Source: Pseudarthrobacter sp. NIBRBAC000502770 (GTDB lineage: Bacteria; Actinomycetota; Actinomycetes; Actinomycetales; Micrococcaceae). Taken from it: 64,000 nucleotides of DNA. Positions 34,192-43,115 of this stretch are shown piece by piece. The stretch is taken from NCBI RefSeq assembly GCF_006517815.1, contig NZ_CP041198.1, positions 3,472,001-3,536,000 on the forward strand, written 5' to 3'. Both the position numbers and the translations under genes were made by a program. Under the pieces are notes generated by a model. That model searched no databases. It saw only the letters and a list, made by a program, of their open reading frames with translations, and was not told the origin of the DNA. How positions within the stretch are numbered: the stretch's first letter is position 1; each line of letters starts with the position of its first letter.

Positions 34192-34761
34192 TCAGGTGTG
34201 CGTAGCTTTCTGCTGCCAGCGGGACAGGCGTGCGAACGTGGGGCCAGCCGGCGGCGGGATTTTGACTGGGTTGGCGCCCGGCCGCCGTCGGCGCAGTTCC
34301 AGCGCCAGCGCCTCCTGTCCGCGCGCCATCGCCCACCGGTGGTTCGCGGCAAAAGCCGGCTTGAGCAGCCAGCCCAGCCGCCGCAGCAACGGTTTCGCCG
34401 CACTGACCCGCCAGTCATAGGTGACCACCGTTTCAGGCCCGTCCTGCTCGAACGTCCAGCGTCCCGTGCCGTTGAGGTCGCCCCGCGCGGACAGCGCGAA
34501 ACCCTGCTCCGTCACGGGCTCCGTGAGGGTGAGCTGCCACTTGAGCGTGTAGGGCAGCCAGCCTTTGGTGTGGAGGAAGAACGCCTTGCCTGTGCCGTCC
34601 GGATTGCCCGTATCCCGGGGCTCGACGTCCAGATACACCGATGGCCACCAGCGCGGAAGCGTGCCGGCATCGCCCAGGACGTCCACCACCTCCCGTGGTG
34701 TCCCGGCCACGCGCCAGACGGTCAGGAACTCATAGTCGGTGCTGCTTTTCGAATCGCCCAT
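34192..34761 (-). CDS. SRPBCC (START-like) family protein
   Basis: The 189-residue protein fits the polyketide cyclase/dehydrase or START-like fold: WRVAGTPREVVDVLGDAGTLPRWWPSVY near the N-terminus, then strands such as YTLKWQLTLTEPV, GTGRWTFEQDGPETVVTYDWRV, and a long C-terminal helix. Such proteins bind hydrophobic ligands in a deep cavity; many have no known reaction. GGAGG lies 5 nt before the ATG at 34761; an upstream ATG (34824) is less likely. It converges with the hydrolase gene and lies downstream of the polysaccharide deacetylase gene by 83 bp. Ligand unknown. Confidence 0.75.
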   Translation of the reverse strand: MGDSKSSTDYEFLTVWRVAGTPREVVDVLGDAGTLPRWWPSVYLDVEPRDTGNPDGTGKAFFLHTKGWLPYTLKWQLTLTEPVTEQGFALSARGDLNGTGRWTFEQDGPETVVTYDWRVSAAKPLLRRLGWLLKPAFAANHRWAMARGQEALALELRRRRPGANPVKIPPPAGPTFARLSRWQQKATHT

Positions 34762-34844
34762 GGCTGCCTCCGCGGCGAGGATGAATAGGCGGCCCACAGT
34801 ACTCACGCCGTTGTTTGTGGTCAACGGGCGCCGCGCCTCGATGA

Positions 34845-36317
34845 CTACGGCCGCGCCGGCCGGGACCGGTAAACGTGCCCGGGCAGCAGCGGAATCCCCT
34901 CGAAGAGCTGGGGGACGGACACCAGCTTGTAGCCCTGCCCCTGCAAGCCCGCAATCAGCTCCTGCTGCCCGGATATTGTCGACGGCTGGACGTCATGCAT
35001 GAGCACCATCGCGCCGGGCGTGACCTCCTTCAGCACCTTGGGCACGAAGGCCGCCGGATTCTTGCTCTGCCAGTCCAGCGAGTCCACTGCCCAGATCATC
35101 AATGGTTTGCCCACTGCTGCCTGGACCGCTGCATCGGCCGCGCCGTACGGCGGACGCATCATGCTGGGAGTGGAACCCGTGGCGGCCAGGATCGCGGCAT
35201 CCGTCCGGTCCATCTCTTTCCTGATCGCGGGCGGTGACAGCTTGGTCAGGTAGGGGTGGCTGAAGGTGTGGTTGCCGATTGCGTACCCGGCCTCGGCAAC
35301 CTGCCTGGCGGTGGCCGGGTTGGCGGTGGTGTTGGACCCGGTCATGAAGAACGTGGCCTGCGCGTCGTTGGCCTTCAGGATGTCCAGTAACTGGGGCGTG
35401 GTGCGGGGGTCGGGCCCGTCGTCGTAGGTCAGTGCAGCGCACGGGACAATATCGCAGTTCACATGCCTGTGGGCCGGGGCGCTGGCCGGGCGCGGTGCTG
35501 CGGCGGCGTTCAGCTGCCCCAGCACCTGGCGGCCGTAATCGCTGAGGGCAGCCGCCGTGTCCGCGGCATTCATCGTGGCCGTCACCTCCCGGCCGGGCAT
35601 GCCGGGCTGCCCTGCGGAGACGGTCAGTTCGCCTTCCGGACTGAGGACAAGGTCGGTCGGGATTCCTTGAGGGGCGCGGGCGGCGATGTCGGCAGGGATG
35701 CCCGCCGCGCGTGCCTGGATGGCGGGGATGGCGTCAGGCCTCAGCAGGTCGGTGCCGCTCCGGACCGCGCCGGAGGCCAGGTCGATATAAACGGTGGCGG
35801 CCGCCATCGCACTGACTCCCTCCGGCCCGGCGTCCGACACTCTTTGACGGACCACAAGCACATTGCCCTTGGCCTGGACGGGTTTGGCCGAGATGACCAT
35901 TTCCCGGCCCTGGTGCTGGCCGGCGTTCAGTGCCATCGCGGGCCGGTAGCGGCCACCCGCCGGAGCCGCCGCATCCAGGAGTCCCAGCAGCCACGAGTCG
36001 ATGTGGGCGTTGAAGGCGGGCAGCCCGTCAACGTAGGTCCAGGACGCATGGACGTGGTGGTTTCCCACCTGGGCCGTCAAGGCCATCGGGTACCCGCCCG
36101 GGACAGCGGCCGGCTGATCCAGCACGTCCGACAATGGCGGTGGCATCGGCACCACCCGCGGCTGGCTGGAAACCCGGTCATGGGGCTGCAGCAGGGAAGG
36201 GGACACCGCACTGCCAGCACCGCTGGCCAGCACCGCCGCGGCGCAGAGCGAGGCAACGAGCAAACGCAGGCAGGCAACAGCCACGCTCCCGCGGGTGCGC
36301 CCCATACCCAGCCCCAT
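34845..36317 (-). CDS. Secreted polysaccharide deacetylase (NodB domain)
   Basis: The 490-residue protein has an N-terminal export signal (LRLLVASLCAAAVLASGAGSA). A middle part (about 60-270, VHASWTYVDGLPAFNAHID) resembles the RsiV/DUF3298-like accessory domain found before NodB domains. The carbohydrate esterase 4 domain (about 285-480) contains TYDDGPD (catalytic Asp and metal Asp), GNHTFSHPY (metal His pair), RPPYGAAD and LMHDVQPST. It would deacetylate cell-wall glycans such as peptidoglycan outside the membrane. GAGGAG lies about 11 nt upstream of the ATG; a second ATG at codon 5 is possible. Confidence 0.88.
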   Translation of the reverse strand: MGLGMGRTRGSVAVACLRLLVASLCAAAVLASGAGSAVSPSLLQPHDRVSSQPRVVPMPPPLSDVLDQPAAVPGGYPMALTAQVGNHHVHASWTYVDGLPAFNAHIDSWLLGLLDAAAPAGGRYRPAMALNAGQHQGREMVISAKPVQAKGNVLVVRQRVSDAGPEGVSAMAAATVYIDLASGAVRSGTDLLRPDAIPAIQARAAGIPADIAARAPQGIPTDLVLSPEGELTVSAGQPGMPGREVTATMNAADTAAALSDYGRQVLGQLNAAAAPRPASAPAHRHVNCDIVPCAALTYDDGPDPRTTPQLLDILKANDAQATFFMTGSNTTANPATARQVAEAGYAIGNHTFSHPYLTKLSPPAIRKEMDRTDAAILAATGSTPSMMRPPYGAADAAVQAAVGKPLMIWAVDSLDWQSKNPAAFVPKVLKEVTPGAMVLMHDVQPSTISGQQELIAGLQGQGYKLVSVPQLFEGIPLLPGHVYRSRPARP

Positions 36318-36420
36318 CGATCCGCACGCTCCTCAGGTGTTGACCTCTCGATTGTCCCTTACTACCAGGCCCACATGACGAAACCGGAGGCAGTGGCTCG
36401 GAACGGGGAGCTGCGGCAGC

Positions 36421-37338
36421 CTAGATTGTCACGTTGAGCCCGGCCGTGTAGCCAGCAGCAGCGGACCCGGTCATCGTTGCCAGCTGGTAGATGCCGCCGT
36501 CGTTCCCGAACACGTTGTCCGACTTGAGCGTTGTGCGGGTCATGTTCGCGACGCTGCGCTCGTACCCGGGGGTGGCGTACACGTCGTCGCAGGCCGCCTG
36601 CGGCAGCGCGATCTGGGAGACGGCCAGGACCTGCCCGGCAGCCGTTGCATTGTTCATGGACTCGAACACCTCGAAATGGATGTGCGGCCAGCGCCCGGAG
36701 TAGGCGGCCGGGAAGATCGACGTGAAGGTGACCTGCCCGTTGGCATCGGCTTCCTGCACACCGCGCAGGTAGTTTTCGTTCTTCAGGCTCGAGTCGTACA
36801 TCGAGTATTTCCCGTCCCGGTCACAGTGCCACGCGTACACCGCGGCGCCGGCCATCGGGGCGCAGCCGTTGGCGTTGTCCAGGAGGGTCAGCGTGAACGT
36901 CAGCGGAATGCCCTCGGCCTTCGCTGAAGCTGTACCGAAGCTGGAGGTGATGTCCTTCCGCACCACCCCGGACGCCTCCAGGACGTTCGGCCCGTTGGAC
37001 CCATCGCCAGGATAGGGGCCCGCCGTTTCCTGCGGAATTTCCACCCCGCACTCGGCGATGGCCCGCGTCAACGTTGGCGTGCCGGTGCCGGCGTCCGGGG
37101 CCGTGGCAGACGCTGCGGACGTGGTGGCTGCCGCCGTCGTGGTTGTTGACGGCGAGGTGGAACCCGTGTTTCCGGCCGGTGAGCACGCGGCGAGCGCGGC
37201 CACCGCACCGCCCGCGCCCAGGAACAGTCCCAGGGACCTGCGGCTCACCAGGGTGTTCAGGTCAAACTCCAGCCCCCGGTCATGGTCGGGGTGCGGCTGG
37301 TCAAGGTCGGGCTGGCGGGGTGCGCGTGAAGTGCTCAT
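36421..37338 (-). CDS. Intradiol ring-cleavage dioxygenase-like exported protein
   Basis: The 305-residue protein is a 3,4-dioxygenase-fold protein with an N-terminal Tat-like lipoprotein signal (RRSLGLFLGAGGAVAALAAC, about residues 32-51) and a Ser/Thr linker. The catalytic domain (about 95-305) shows TAGPYPGDGSNGPNVLE, YAWHCDRDGKYSMYD and the iron-binding HIHFEVF near residue 217. In the family Fe(III) is held by two Tyr and two His, all of which have candidates here. Secreted members of this kind occur in actinobacteria and their substrates are mostly unknown. The ATG at 37338 lacks a ribosome binding site. Upstream in-frame extension runs through a repeat and is unlikely. Confidence 0.82.
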   Translation of the reverse strand: MSTSRAPRQPDLDQPHPDHDRGLEFDLNTLVSRRSLGLFLGAGGAVAALAACSPAGNTGSTSPSTTTTAAATTSAASATAPDAGTGTPTLTRAIAECGVEIPQETAGPYPGDGSNGPNVLEASGVVRKDITSSFGTASAKAEGIPLTFTLTLLDNANGCAPMAGAAVYAWHCDRDGKYSMYDSSLKNENYLRGVQEADANGQVTFTSIFPAAYSGRWPHIHFEVFESMNNATAAGQVLAVSQIALPQAACDDVYATPGYERSVANMTRTTLKSDNVFGNDGGIYQLATMTGSAAAGYTAGLNVTI

Positions 37339-37432
37339 GATGCAAGGAAACCGCACCAGGCTATGCCGTGGGCCGGTTGCTGCTGTGCCGATGCTGTGCG
37401 TTCGGACGGAGCTTCTTGCACGGCCGGCCGGG

Positions 37433-37508
37433 GGAAGGTACGACGGCGGCACCCGCCCGCCGCCGTCGTCGTCCCTTCCAGCGAAGCCGGCCCGGCGCAT
37501 AAGGCGCC
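37433..37508. repeat. Palindromic intergenic repeat, copy B
   Basis: It starts GGAAGGTACGACGGCGGC and continues through a matching arm (GCCGCCGTCGTCGTCCC), CCAGCGAAGCCGGCC and GGCGCATAAGGCGCC. The last part is also seen, slightly changed, at the end of copy D. Confidence 0.75.
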
Positions 37509-37511
37509 GGA

Positions 37512-37552
37512 AAAGCGAGGCGGGGCAGGCCCATTGGAGCCTGCCCCGCCTC
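37512..37552 (-). terminator. Rho-independent terminator of the GntR gene
   Basis: A perfect 14-bp stem (GAGGCGGGGCAGGC at 37517-37530 with 37539-37552) has an 8-nt loop; on the minus strand it is followed by CGCTTTTCC. It lies about 100 bp beyond the GntR stop codon. Confidence 0.8.
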
Positions 37553-37650
37553 TTTGCACCGGCCGATGCCCTGCGCCCGACTTTCGGGTTTCCTGTTGCG
37601 ATGGAGTATGCAGGAACATCTGCCGGCGGGTCTGGTGCGGACGCTGCGGC

Positions 37651-38286
37651 CTAGAGCGTCCTGGGATCCTCGGCGTACATCTTCAGCCGGATGTTCAAGG
37701 CGTCGGACATGTGGCGGGCGGCGATCTCACCCGCACGCCCGGAGTCGCCGTCCCCGATGGCGGCCAGCAGCTCGGCGTAGTCCGCCAGCACCACCGGCCA
37801 CCGTCCCGGGTAGGTCAGGGTGGTGAGGGTGTACCGGCGCACCTGCTGGTCAAGGCGTTCCAGCAGTCCGATCAGCGACGGGCTGTGCGTGGCGTGCCAC
37901 AGCTGGGCGTGGAAGGCGCGGTTGGTTTCGGCGAGCGCCCGGCCGTCACTGGGATCCAGCTGCTGCATCTGCGTCAGCAGCCCCGTGAGCAGCTGGCGGT
38001 CCAGGGCCGTTGCCTTGACGGCAGCCTTGGCGGCGGCTGCCTGCTCCAGGATGATCCTCGACTCGTAAATGTCGATGATCTCCTCGGCCGAATGCGTGCG
38101 GACCACCACCGCCTTGCCGCGCCGCTCCACCAGCCCGTCCTGCTCCAGCCGCTGCAGCGCCTCCCGCACCGGGGTCCGGGATGCCCCGTAACGCTCGGTG
38201 AGCTTGGCCTCCGTGAGGGGCTCGTCAGGCGCAAACACACTCGCGAGGACATCCTCGCGGAGCCGCTGGTGGATGGTACTGGCCAC
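37651..38286 (-). CDS. GntR family regulator, FCD (FadR) subfamily
   Basis: The 211-residue regulator has an N-terminal winged helix (IHQRLREDVLASVFAPDEPL, ASRTPVREALQRLEQDGLV, about residues 5-60) and an FCD ligand domain (about 75-205) with metal-binding type residues in RAFHAQLWHATHS and ARHMSDALN. FCD regulators usually respond to organic acids. The GTG start has GAGGAA 5 nt upstream. It lies 41 bp downstream of the tricarballylate dehydrogenase-like gene, on the same strand, so it probably controls this locus. A second FCD regulator lies on the other side of that gene. Confidence 0.88.
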   Translation of the reverse strand: MASTIHQRLREDVLASVFAPDEPLTEAKLTERYGASRTPVREALQRLEQDGLVERRGKAVVVRTHSAEEIIDIYESRIILEQAAAAKAAVKATALDRQLLTGLLTQMQQLDPSDGRALAETNRAFHAQLWHATHSPSLIGLLERLDQQVRRYTLTTLTYPGRWPVVLADYAELLAAIGDGDSGRAGEIAARHMSDALNIRLKMYAEDPRTL

Positions 38287-38327
38287 TTTTTCCTCTTTTC
38301 CGTTGCTGGTGGGGGCTGCTGGGTTGC

Positions 38328-39788
38328 CTAGGCGATGGAGCCGGCGCGGCGGCCGAAGACGGCGCCCGCCGCAAGCCCGGAGCCGCCGGGGTAGTTTCCA
38401 CTGAACAGTCCGCCCAGCGCTTCCCCGCAGGCATACAGCCCTTCGAGCGGCTCCGCGTCTTCGGTGAGCACGCGGCCCCAGGTGTCCGTCTTGAGGCCAC
38501 CGAAGGTGAAGGTGATGCCGCAGGTCACCGGGAAAGCGTAGAACGGGCCGGTGGCGGTGCTGCGGGCCCAGTTACTCTTCGGCGGCTGGGTGTCGGCCCG
38601 GCGTCCGTCCTTGACGTTGGGGTCGAAGGGCGAGCTGCCGGTGATCGAAGCGTTGAAGTTGTGCACCGTCTCCTCCAAGCCTTCCGGGCTGATGCCGGCT
38701 TTCTGCGCCAACTCGGCGAGGGTTGGAGCGGTGACCACCGAGACGCCCGGCATGTCGTACTCCTCGGCGCGCAGCATGGGGCGGGACGAAGCGTCGAAGA
38801 TCTGGAAGGCGGCCGAGCCCGGCTGGGCAAGGATGTCCCGGCCGTACTTCGCGTAGGTGTAGTTCCTGTAGTCGGCGCCCTCGTCCACGAACCGCTTCCC
38901 GTCGCTGTTCACCACGATGCCCAGCGGGTACCCGCCGCGGGTGAGCTGGTTGGTGAGTTCCAGGTTGCCCTCGTTCTCCGGGTGCCAGGCGTCCCAGGCG
39001 ACGCTGTGGCAGGTGGACCAGTCGCCGCCCCTGGCCGCGCCGGCGTCCAATGCGGCGAGGATCATCTCTCCCGTGTTGCCCGGCGTACCGCGTACCTTCG
39101 CGTTCTGCCAGCCCTCCCCCAGGTGCCGGCGGCGCAGTTCAGGTGATGCTTCAAAACCTCCCGAGGCGAGGATGACCGACTCGGCCCGGAGCTCACCTTC
39201 TCCGGATGAGCTGCGGTACCGGACCCCGCGCACCCGGCCGTCCTCCTGGATCAGTCCGGTGGCTGCGCAGTCGTAGATGACCTCAACGCCCATCCGCTCA
39301 GCAGCTGCGCGGTGGTCGGCCATCAGCCCCTTGCCGCCGCCCACATTGCCCACGTGCAGTCCGCCCCAGAACAGGTACCCGCCGTCCTGGGTCCGGTACG
39401 CCTGGCGTTCGTACATCAGGCGGTATTTGAGTCCCATGCCCTGAAGCCAGCGCAGGGTCGGGTTGCTTTCGCGGACCAGGACCGCGGAGAGTTCGGGGTC
39501 GTTGCGCCCCTCGGAGACCTTGGACAGATCGGCAAGGTATTCGGCGGCGGTGTAGGCGGGGACCTCGCTGGCGGCGTGCCGCTCATCAGGTTCCACGAAC
39601 TCGATGAGTTCCTGGAGCCCGTCATGGGAGATACGCGTAGCACCGGCCGTGTAGAAGCTGTTGCCTCCCGAGGAGGCCTCCTGCGCCTTTTCCAGCAGGA
39701 CAACTTTGCGGCCACGCTCGGCGGCTGCAAGTGCTGCCGCAAATCCGGCGTTGCCGCCGCCCACTACCAAAACGTCGCTCTTGATCAT
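38328..39788 (-). CDS. tcuA: FAD-dependent tricarballylate dehydrogenase-like flavoprotein
   Basis: The 486-residue flavoprotein is of the fumarate reductase/succinate dehydrogenase type: SDVLVVGGGNAGFAAALAAAERG (FAD site, about 4-26), SSGGNSFYTAG, GGYLFWGGLHVGN, ILASGGFEASPELRR and the end GGLFSGNYPGGSGLAAG. The SGGNS.YTAGA..  pattern is shared with TcuA, which oxidises tricarballylate to cis-aconitate in Salmonella. Two tandem ATGs fit AGGAG; I took the second (spacing 7). No TcuB electron-transfer partner is adjacent. Neighbouring PrpF isomerases and transporters support a tricarboxylate substrate, though other 3-ketosteroid or fumarate-type substrates are not excluded. Confidence 0.75.
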   Translation of the reverse strand: MIKSDVLVVGGGNAGFAAALAAAERGRKVVLLEKAQEASSGGNSFYTAGATRISHDGLQELIEFVEPDERHAASEVPAYTAAEYLADLSKVSEGRNDPELSAVLVRESNPTLRWLQGMGLKYRLMYERQAYRTQDGGYLFWGGLHVGNVGGGKGLMADHRAAAERMGVEVIYDCAATGLIQEDGRVRGVRYRSSSGEGELRAESVILASGGFEASPELRRRHLGEGWQNAKVRGTPGNTGEMILAALDAGAARGGDWSTCHSVAWDAWHPENEGNLELTNQLTRGGYPLGIVVNSDGKRFVDEGADYRNYTYAKYGRDILAQPGSAAFQIFDASSRPMLRAEEYDMPGVSVVTAPTLAELAQKAGISPEGLEETVHNFNASITGSSPFDPNVKDGRRADTQPPKSNWARSTATGPFYAFPVTCGITFTFGGLKTDTWGRVLTEDAEPLEGLYACGEALGGLFSGNYPGGSGLAAGAVFGRRAGSIA

Positions 39789-39821
39789 CATCAGTCTCCT
39801 CAGCTCCATCGCTGTACACGA

Positions 39822-39831
39822 TTGTATACAT
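39822..39831. promoter_or_regulatory. Candidate GntR/FCD operator upstream of tcuA
   Basis: TTGTATACAT contains the perfect palindrome TGTATACA (39823-39830). FCD-type GntR regulators commonly bind T.GTATAC.A. It lies about 35 bp before the tcuA start, close to where a promoter would be; a second short palindrome, TGTACA, lies at 39813-39818. Confidence 0.6.
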
Positions 39832-39898
39832 AAGTATGCCGTCGCATGCAATAGCGCATTTGGGGGCGTTGAGACGGGGTTGTGCCGGAATCAGGCCG

Positions 39899-40567
39899 TT
39901 ACGCCAGGCGGGGGCTGCTGATTTCCTGGGCGTCGATGTACATCTGGATGCGAATGTTCTTTGCTTCGTCCATATGGGCGCTGGCGATGCGGCCGGCCTC
40001 CTCCGCGTTCCGGGCACGGATGGCCACCAGCAGCTCCTCGTGTTCCTTCAGCACGCGGTCCCAGCGCTCCTTGGTGGAGAGCGTGGTGCCCGGGTAGCGG
40101 ATGAAGTGGACCAGGATCCGGTCGAGCAGGTCAAGGAGGGCGGCGCTGTGGCTGGCGGCCCAGATGCGCTCATGGAAGGTGCGGTTGGCGGCGGCCAGTT
40201 CAGCCGGAGTGGCGGCCTCAAAATCAAGGGTGACCATGGCCTGGTGCGCGCGGTCGATCAGCATCAGGTCCATGTCCGTGTGCCGGAGAGCAGCAGTTTT
40301 AGCCGCCGCCTCCTCCAGGAAGGTCCGCACCTCATAGAGGTCCAGCATCTCCTCCGGGCGATACTCCCGCACCTGCATGCGTGAACCGTAGCGCTCCACG
40401 AGCCCCTCGGTTTCGAGGCGCCGCAACGCTTCCCTGATGGGCGTCCGGGAGACGTTGTACTTCTTGGCCAGGGCGCTTTCGACGAGCTGGGCACGGGGAG
40501 GCAGCTCCTGCGAGATGATGGCGTTCCTGATCATCAGGTAGGGGCTTGTCTCTGGTTGCGACGCCAC
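39899..40567 (-). CDS. GntR family regulator, FCD subfamily
   Basis: The 222-residue regulator resembles the one at 37651 in layout. Its winged helix (about residues 8-68) has SRTPIREALRRLETEGLVERYG; its FCD domain (about 78-215) has FHERIWAASHSAALLDLLDRI and SAHMDEAKNIRIQM. The GTG at 40567 was chosen since GGAGG lies 6 nt upstream; ATGs further upstream would add unlike sequence. It is 110 bp upstream of tcuA on the same strand and divergent from prpF, so it is well placed to control both through palindromes in the flanking gaps. Confidence 0.85.
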   Translation of the reverse strand: MASQPETSPYLMIRNAIISQELPPRAQLVESALAKKYNVSRTPIREALRRLETEGLVERYGSRMQVREYRPEEMLDLYEVRTFLEEAAAKTAALRHTDMDLMLIDRAHQAMVTLDFEAATPAELAAANRTFHERIWAASHSAALLDLLDRILVHFIRYPGTTLSTKERWDRVLKEHEELLVAIRARNAEEAGRIASAHMDEAKNIRIQMYIDAQEISSPRLA

Positions 40568-40886
40568 GGGCGGCCTCCGGTCTTCATGGAAACAAGCGGC
40601 AGGACGCGCCGGCGCCATACCTTTAGCCGCAATTCTAACGCACTGCATACCGTTTGGGCGCGCTGTGAACACCGTGCCGATTTTCCGCACACCATCTCGC
40701 CCCGCAAGGCACCAAGGCTGCCGTGTCGGTATTCATATTCAAATGACTGTTGCTTAAGTCATATCAACGGTATACCGTTTGTGACCAACGCCATACAGCA
40801 CAGCAATTACCGGATTCCGGTTTGCTCAGCTTTGAACATTTATCCGGCGACTGCACACGGCAGCGCGGGGTATTTCAGGAGAACCA
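40568..40886. promoter_or_regulatory. Divergent control region between GntR gene and prpF
   Basis: This 319-bp gap contains a perfect 14-bp palindrome AACGGTATACCGTT at 40766-40779 and a 10-bp direct repeat ATACCGTTTG at 40647-40656 and 40772-40781. The central GTATAC is the FCD-regulator core, so these are probable operators for a GntR protein. The region is visibly richer in A/T than its surroundings. No gene was seen in it. Confidence 0.6.
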
Positions 40887-41978
40887 ATGACGCTTCTATT
40901 CAGGGAAGAGCCGCAGGCCGGCACCCTCCCGGTCACCCCGGTACCGGCCACCCTCGTCCGTGGCGGCACCAGCAAGTGCTGGATATTCCGTGACGAGGAC
41001 CTTCCGGCTGACGCCCTGGAGACGGACCGTCTCCTCATCCGCACCTTCGGCTCGCCGGACCTCCGCCAGATCGACGGAGTGGGGGGCGCCTCGTCCACCA
41101 CCAGCAAGGCGATCACTGTGGCGGGCACCGACCCGGACGGAACGGTCCGCTACCGGTTCGCCCAGGTGGCCATCGACAAGCCGGCCGTGGAGTGGGCCAG
41201 CAACTGCGGCAACTGCGCCACAGCGCTGGGCCTGTACGCGCTCCACGCCGGACTGGTCGCTCCCACCGGGGAAGTCACCCGGGTCCCCATCCTGAACACC
41301 GTGACCGGGCTTCGCCTCGTTTGCGAAATCCCCACACCCGAGGCGCAGGTGCCGGCCTACGGCGGGCGGCGCCTCGACGGCCAGCACTACCCCGGCGTCC
41401 CCATCGACGTCATCTTCCAGAAGTCCTCCTGGTCCAGCTACGGAGCACAGTTCCCCACGGGCAACGCCATCGATGACATCGAGGTCGACGGGCGCAGCTT
41501 CCAGGCAACACTGATCGACGCCGGAGCCCCGGCGGCGCTCTTCGACGCACAGGACCTGGGGCTGGACGCCACCGGCAGCGAGGAGGACTTGGAGGCACTG
41601 GTCCGGATCGCCCCTCAGCTGCGCGCAGCGGCCGCCCGTCTGATGGGCCTTCCGCAGGACCTCACATCCATTCCGAAGGTTGGCATCGTGGGACCTCCGC
41701 CCGCAGGCGCAACCGGCGTCTCGGCCCGAATGATCTCGATGACCGCACTGCACCCCGCCATCGGCCTCACCAGCGCGGTCGCCGTCGCGGCCGCCTCGGG
41801 CACACCAGGCAGCGTGGTGCAGCGCAGCGTGGTTCCGGCGGCGGAGGCCGGACTCTTTATCCACCTGCTGAAAGGCAAGACGGCGCTGGCATTGGATGCA
41901 GCCGATCCCGCCGAAGTCTCCTTTCAACGCTCGGCCCGCGTCATCAGCGAAAGCACCATCCTGGTGCCCAGTGACTGA
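40887..41978 (+). CDS. PrpF family isomerase (aconitate / methylaconitate type)
   Basis: The 363-residue enzyme is of the PrpF fold (two diaminopimelate epimerase-like halves). Signature blocks are LVRGGTSKCWIF (residues 18-29), IDGVGGASSTTSKAI, NCGNCATALGLYA and SARMISMTALHPAIGLTSAVAVAAA. PrpF catalyses cis-trans or double-bond isomerisation of 2-methylaconitate and binds trans-aconitate; relatives are oxalomesaconate tautomerases. Here the tcuA-like gene suggests an aconitate-type substrate. AGGAG lies 6 nt before the ATG. It opens a plus-strand operon with an ABC importer. Exact substrate not proven. A paralogue is at 48169-49311. Confidence 0.85.
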   Translation: MTLLFREEPQAGTLPVTPVPATLVRGGTSKCWIFRDEDLPADALETDRLLIRTFGSPDLRQIDGVGGASSTTSKAITVAGTDPDGTVRYRFAQVAIDKPAVEWASNCGNCATALGLYALHAGLVAPTGEVTRVPILNTVTGLRLVCEIPTPEAQVPAYGGRRLDGQHYPGVPIDVIFQKSSWSSYGAQFPTGNAIDDIEVDGRSFQATLIDAGAPAALFDAQDLGLDATGSEEDLEALVRIAPQLRAAAARLMGLPQDLTSIPKVGIVGPPPAGATGVSARMISMTALHPAIGLTSAVAVAAASGTPGSVVQRSVVPAAEAGLFIHLLKGKTALALDAADPAEVSFQRSARVISESTILVPSD

Positions 41979-42017
41979 AGAAACCCCTACCGGAAAAACC
42001 CAGCCAAGGAATCAGCC

Positions 42018-43115
42018 ATGAAAATCAGCATTCAAAACCTGCAGCTGAAGTACGGAAGCTTCACTGCCATCGAAAACCTCAACCTCGACATTGAAGACGG
42101 CGAGGCCCTGGTCCTCCTGGGCCAGTCCGGTTGCGGCAAGACCAGCACCATGCGCTGCATCGCCGGCCTGGAAGAGCCCACCTCGGGGCGGATCATCATC
42201 GACGACGTGGTGGTGTTCGACTCCGAAAAAGGCATCAACCTGCCCCCGAACAAGCGCAACGTCGGCATGGTCTTCCAGTCCTACGCGGTATGGCCGCACA
42301 TGACGGTGGCCCAGAACGTTGCCTACTCCCTCAAGCAGAAGAAGCTTTCCAAGAACGAAATCGATGAGCGGGTCATGGAGGCCCTCACGCTGGTGGGCCT
42401 GGAGCCCTACGCCGACCGCGGCGCCAGCCTGCTCAGCGGCGGCCAGATGCAGCGCGTGGCCCTGGCACGCAGCCTGGTCATGCGGCCGAGCGTGCTCATG
42501 CTCGACGAACCGCTCTCCAACCTTGACGCCCGCCTGCGTGACCGGCTCCGGGTTGAACTGCGTGAAATCCAGCTCCAGCTGGGGCTCACCTGCGTGTACG
42601 TCACCCACGACCAGCACGAAGCCTTCGCCCTGGCAGACCGCATCGCCCTGCTCCAGGGCGGCCGGATTGTGCAGATGGGAGCCCCGCAGCACATGTACGA
42701 GGCACCCGCCAGCGCGTCAATCGCCCACTTCCTCGGTGTTTCCAACATCATGGACTGCACCCCGGAGGGCACCGCCGCCGGGTCCACCACCGCACGCATC
42801 ACCAACAGCGAGCTCACGGTCCAGTCGGCGCAGCAGGCCGGCGATGCCGGCACATCCCCCAAGGTGTGCATCCGGGCCGAGGACCTGCAGATCACCGCCA
42901 TGCCCACCGAACACCCCAACTCATGGCCGGGGACAGTACGCGTGGCAGGGTTCCAGGGGAACGACATCCGGTACGCCGTCCAGCTGGAATCCGGGCCCGA
43001 ACTGGACGCACTGGGCGGACTTCGCCGCGGCGAACAGCACAAAGTGGGAGACCGCGTGTGGGTGACCGTCAACCCCCGCGAAGTCCAGATCCTCCCGGCT
43101 GAGGTCCTCGCATGA
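42018..43115 (+). CDS. ABC importer ATP-binding protein, Fe3+/spermidine (FbpC/PotA) type
   Basis: The 365-residue ATPase has Walker A GQSGCGKTS (near residue 35), Q-loop FQSYAVWPHM, signature LLSGGQMQRVALA (near 137), Walker B VLMLDEPLSNLD and the switch His in VTHDQHEA. The C-terminal 120 residues form a TOBE-type regulatory domain. It energises uptake by the double permease encoded next; its stop overlaps that gene's start by 4 nt (ATGA). This importer class handles ferric iron, polyamines, aminoethylphosphonate, sugar phosphates or carboxylates. Context points to a tricarboxylate, possibly as a metal complex, but that is inference. Confidence 0.9.
   Translation: MKISIQNLQLKYGSFTAIENLNLDIEDGEALVLLGQSGCGKTSTMRCIAGLEEPTSGRIIIDDVVVFDSEKGINLPPNKRNVGMVFQSYAVWPHMTVAQNVAYSLKQKKLSKNEIDERVMEALTLVGLEPYADRGASLLSGGQMQRVALARSLVMRPSVLMLDEPLSNLDARLRDRLRVELREIQLQLGLTCVYVTHDQHEAFALADRIALLQGGRIVQMGAPQHMYEAPASASIAHFLGVSNIMDCTPEGTAAGSTTARITNSELTVQSAQQAGDAGTSPKVCIRAEDLQITAMPTEHPNSWPGTVRVAGFQGNDIRYAVQLESGPELDALGGLRRGEQHKVGDRVWVTVNPREVQILPAEVLA

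Larger units (their letters stand above)
37339..37650. other. Gene-free region with repeat copy B and a terminator
   Basis: This 312-bp gap holds copy B of the palindromic repeat (37433-37508) and a strong hairpin terminator (37512-37552) for the GntR gene; both are listed separately. No gene was seen. Confidence 0.6.

Noticed and set aside
36421..37500. Upstream extension of the dioxygenase gene by 54 codons
   Set aside because: The added residues come from the palindromic repeat copy B read on the minus strand; similar residues appear wherever the repeat is translated, so they are not gene-specific.
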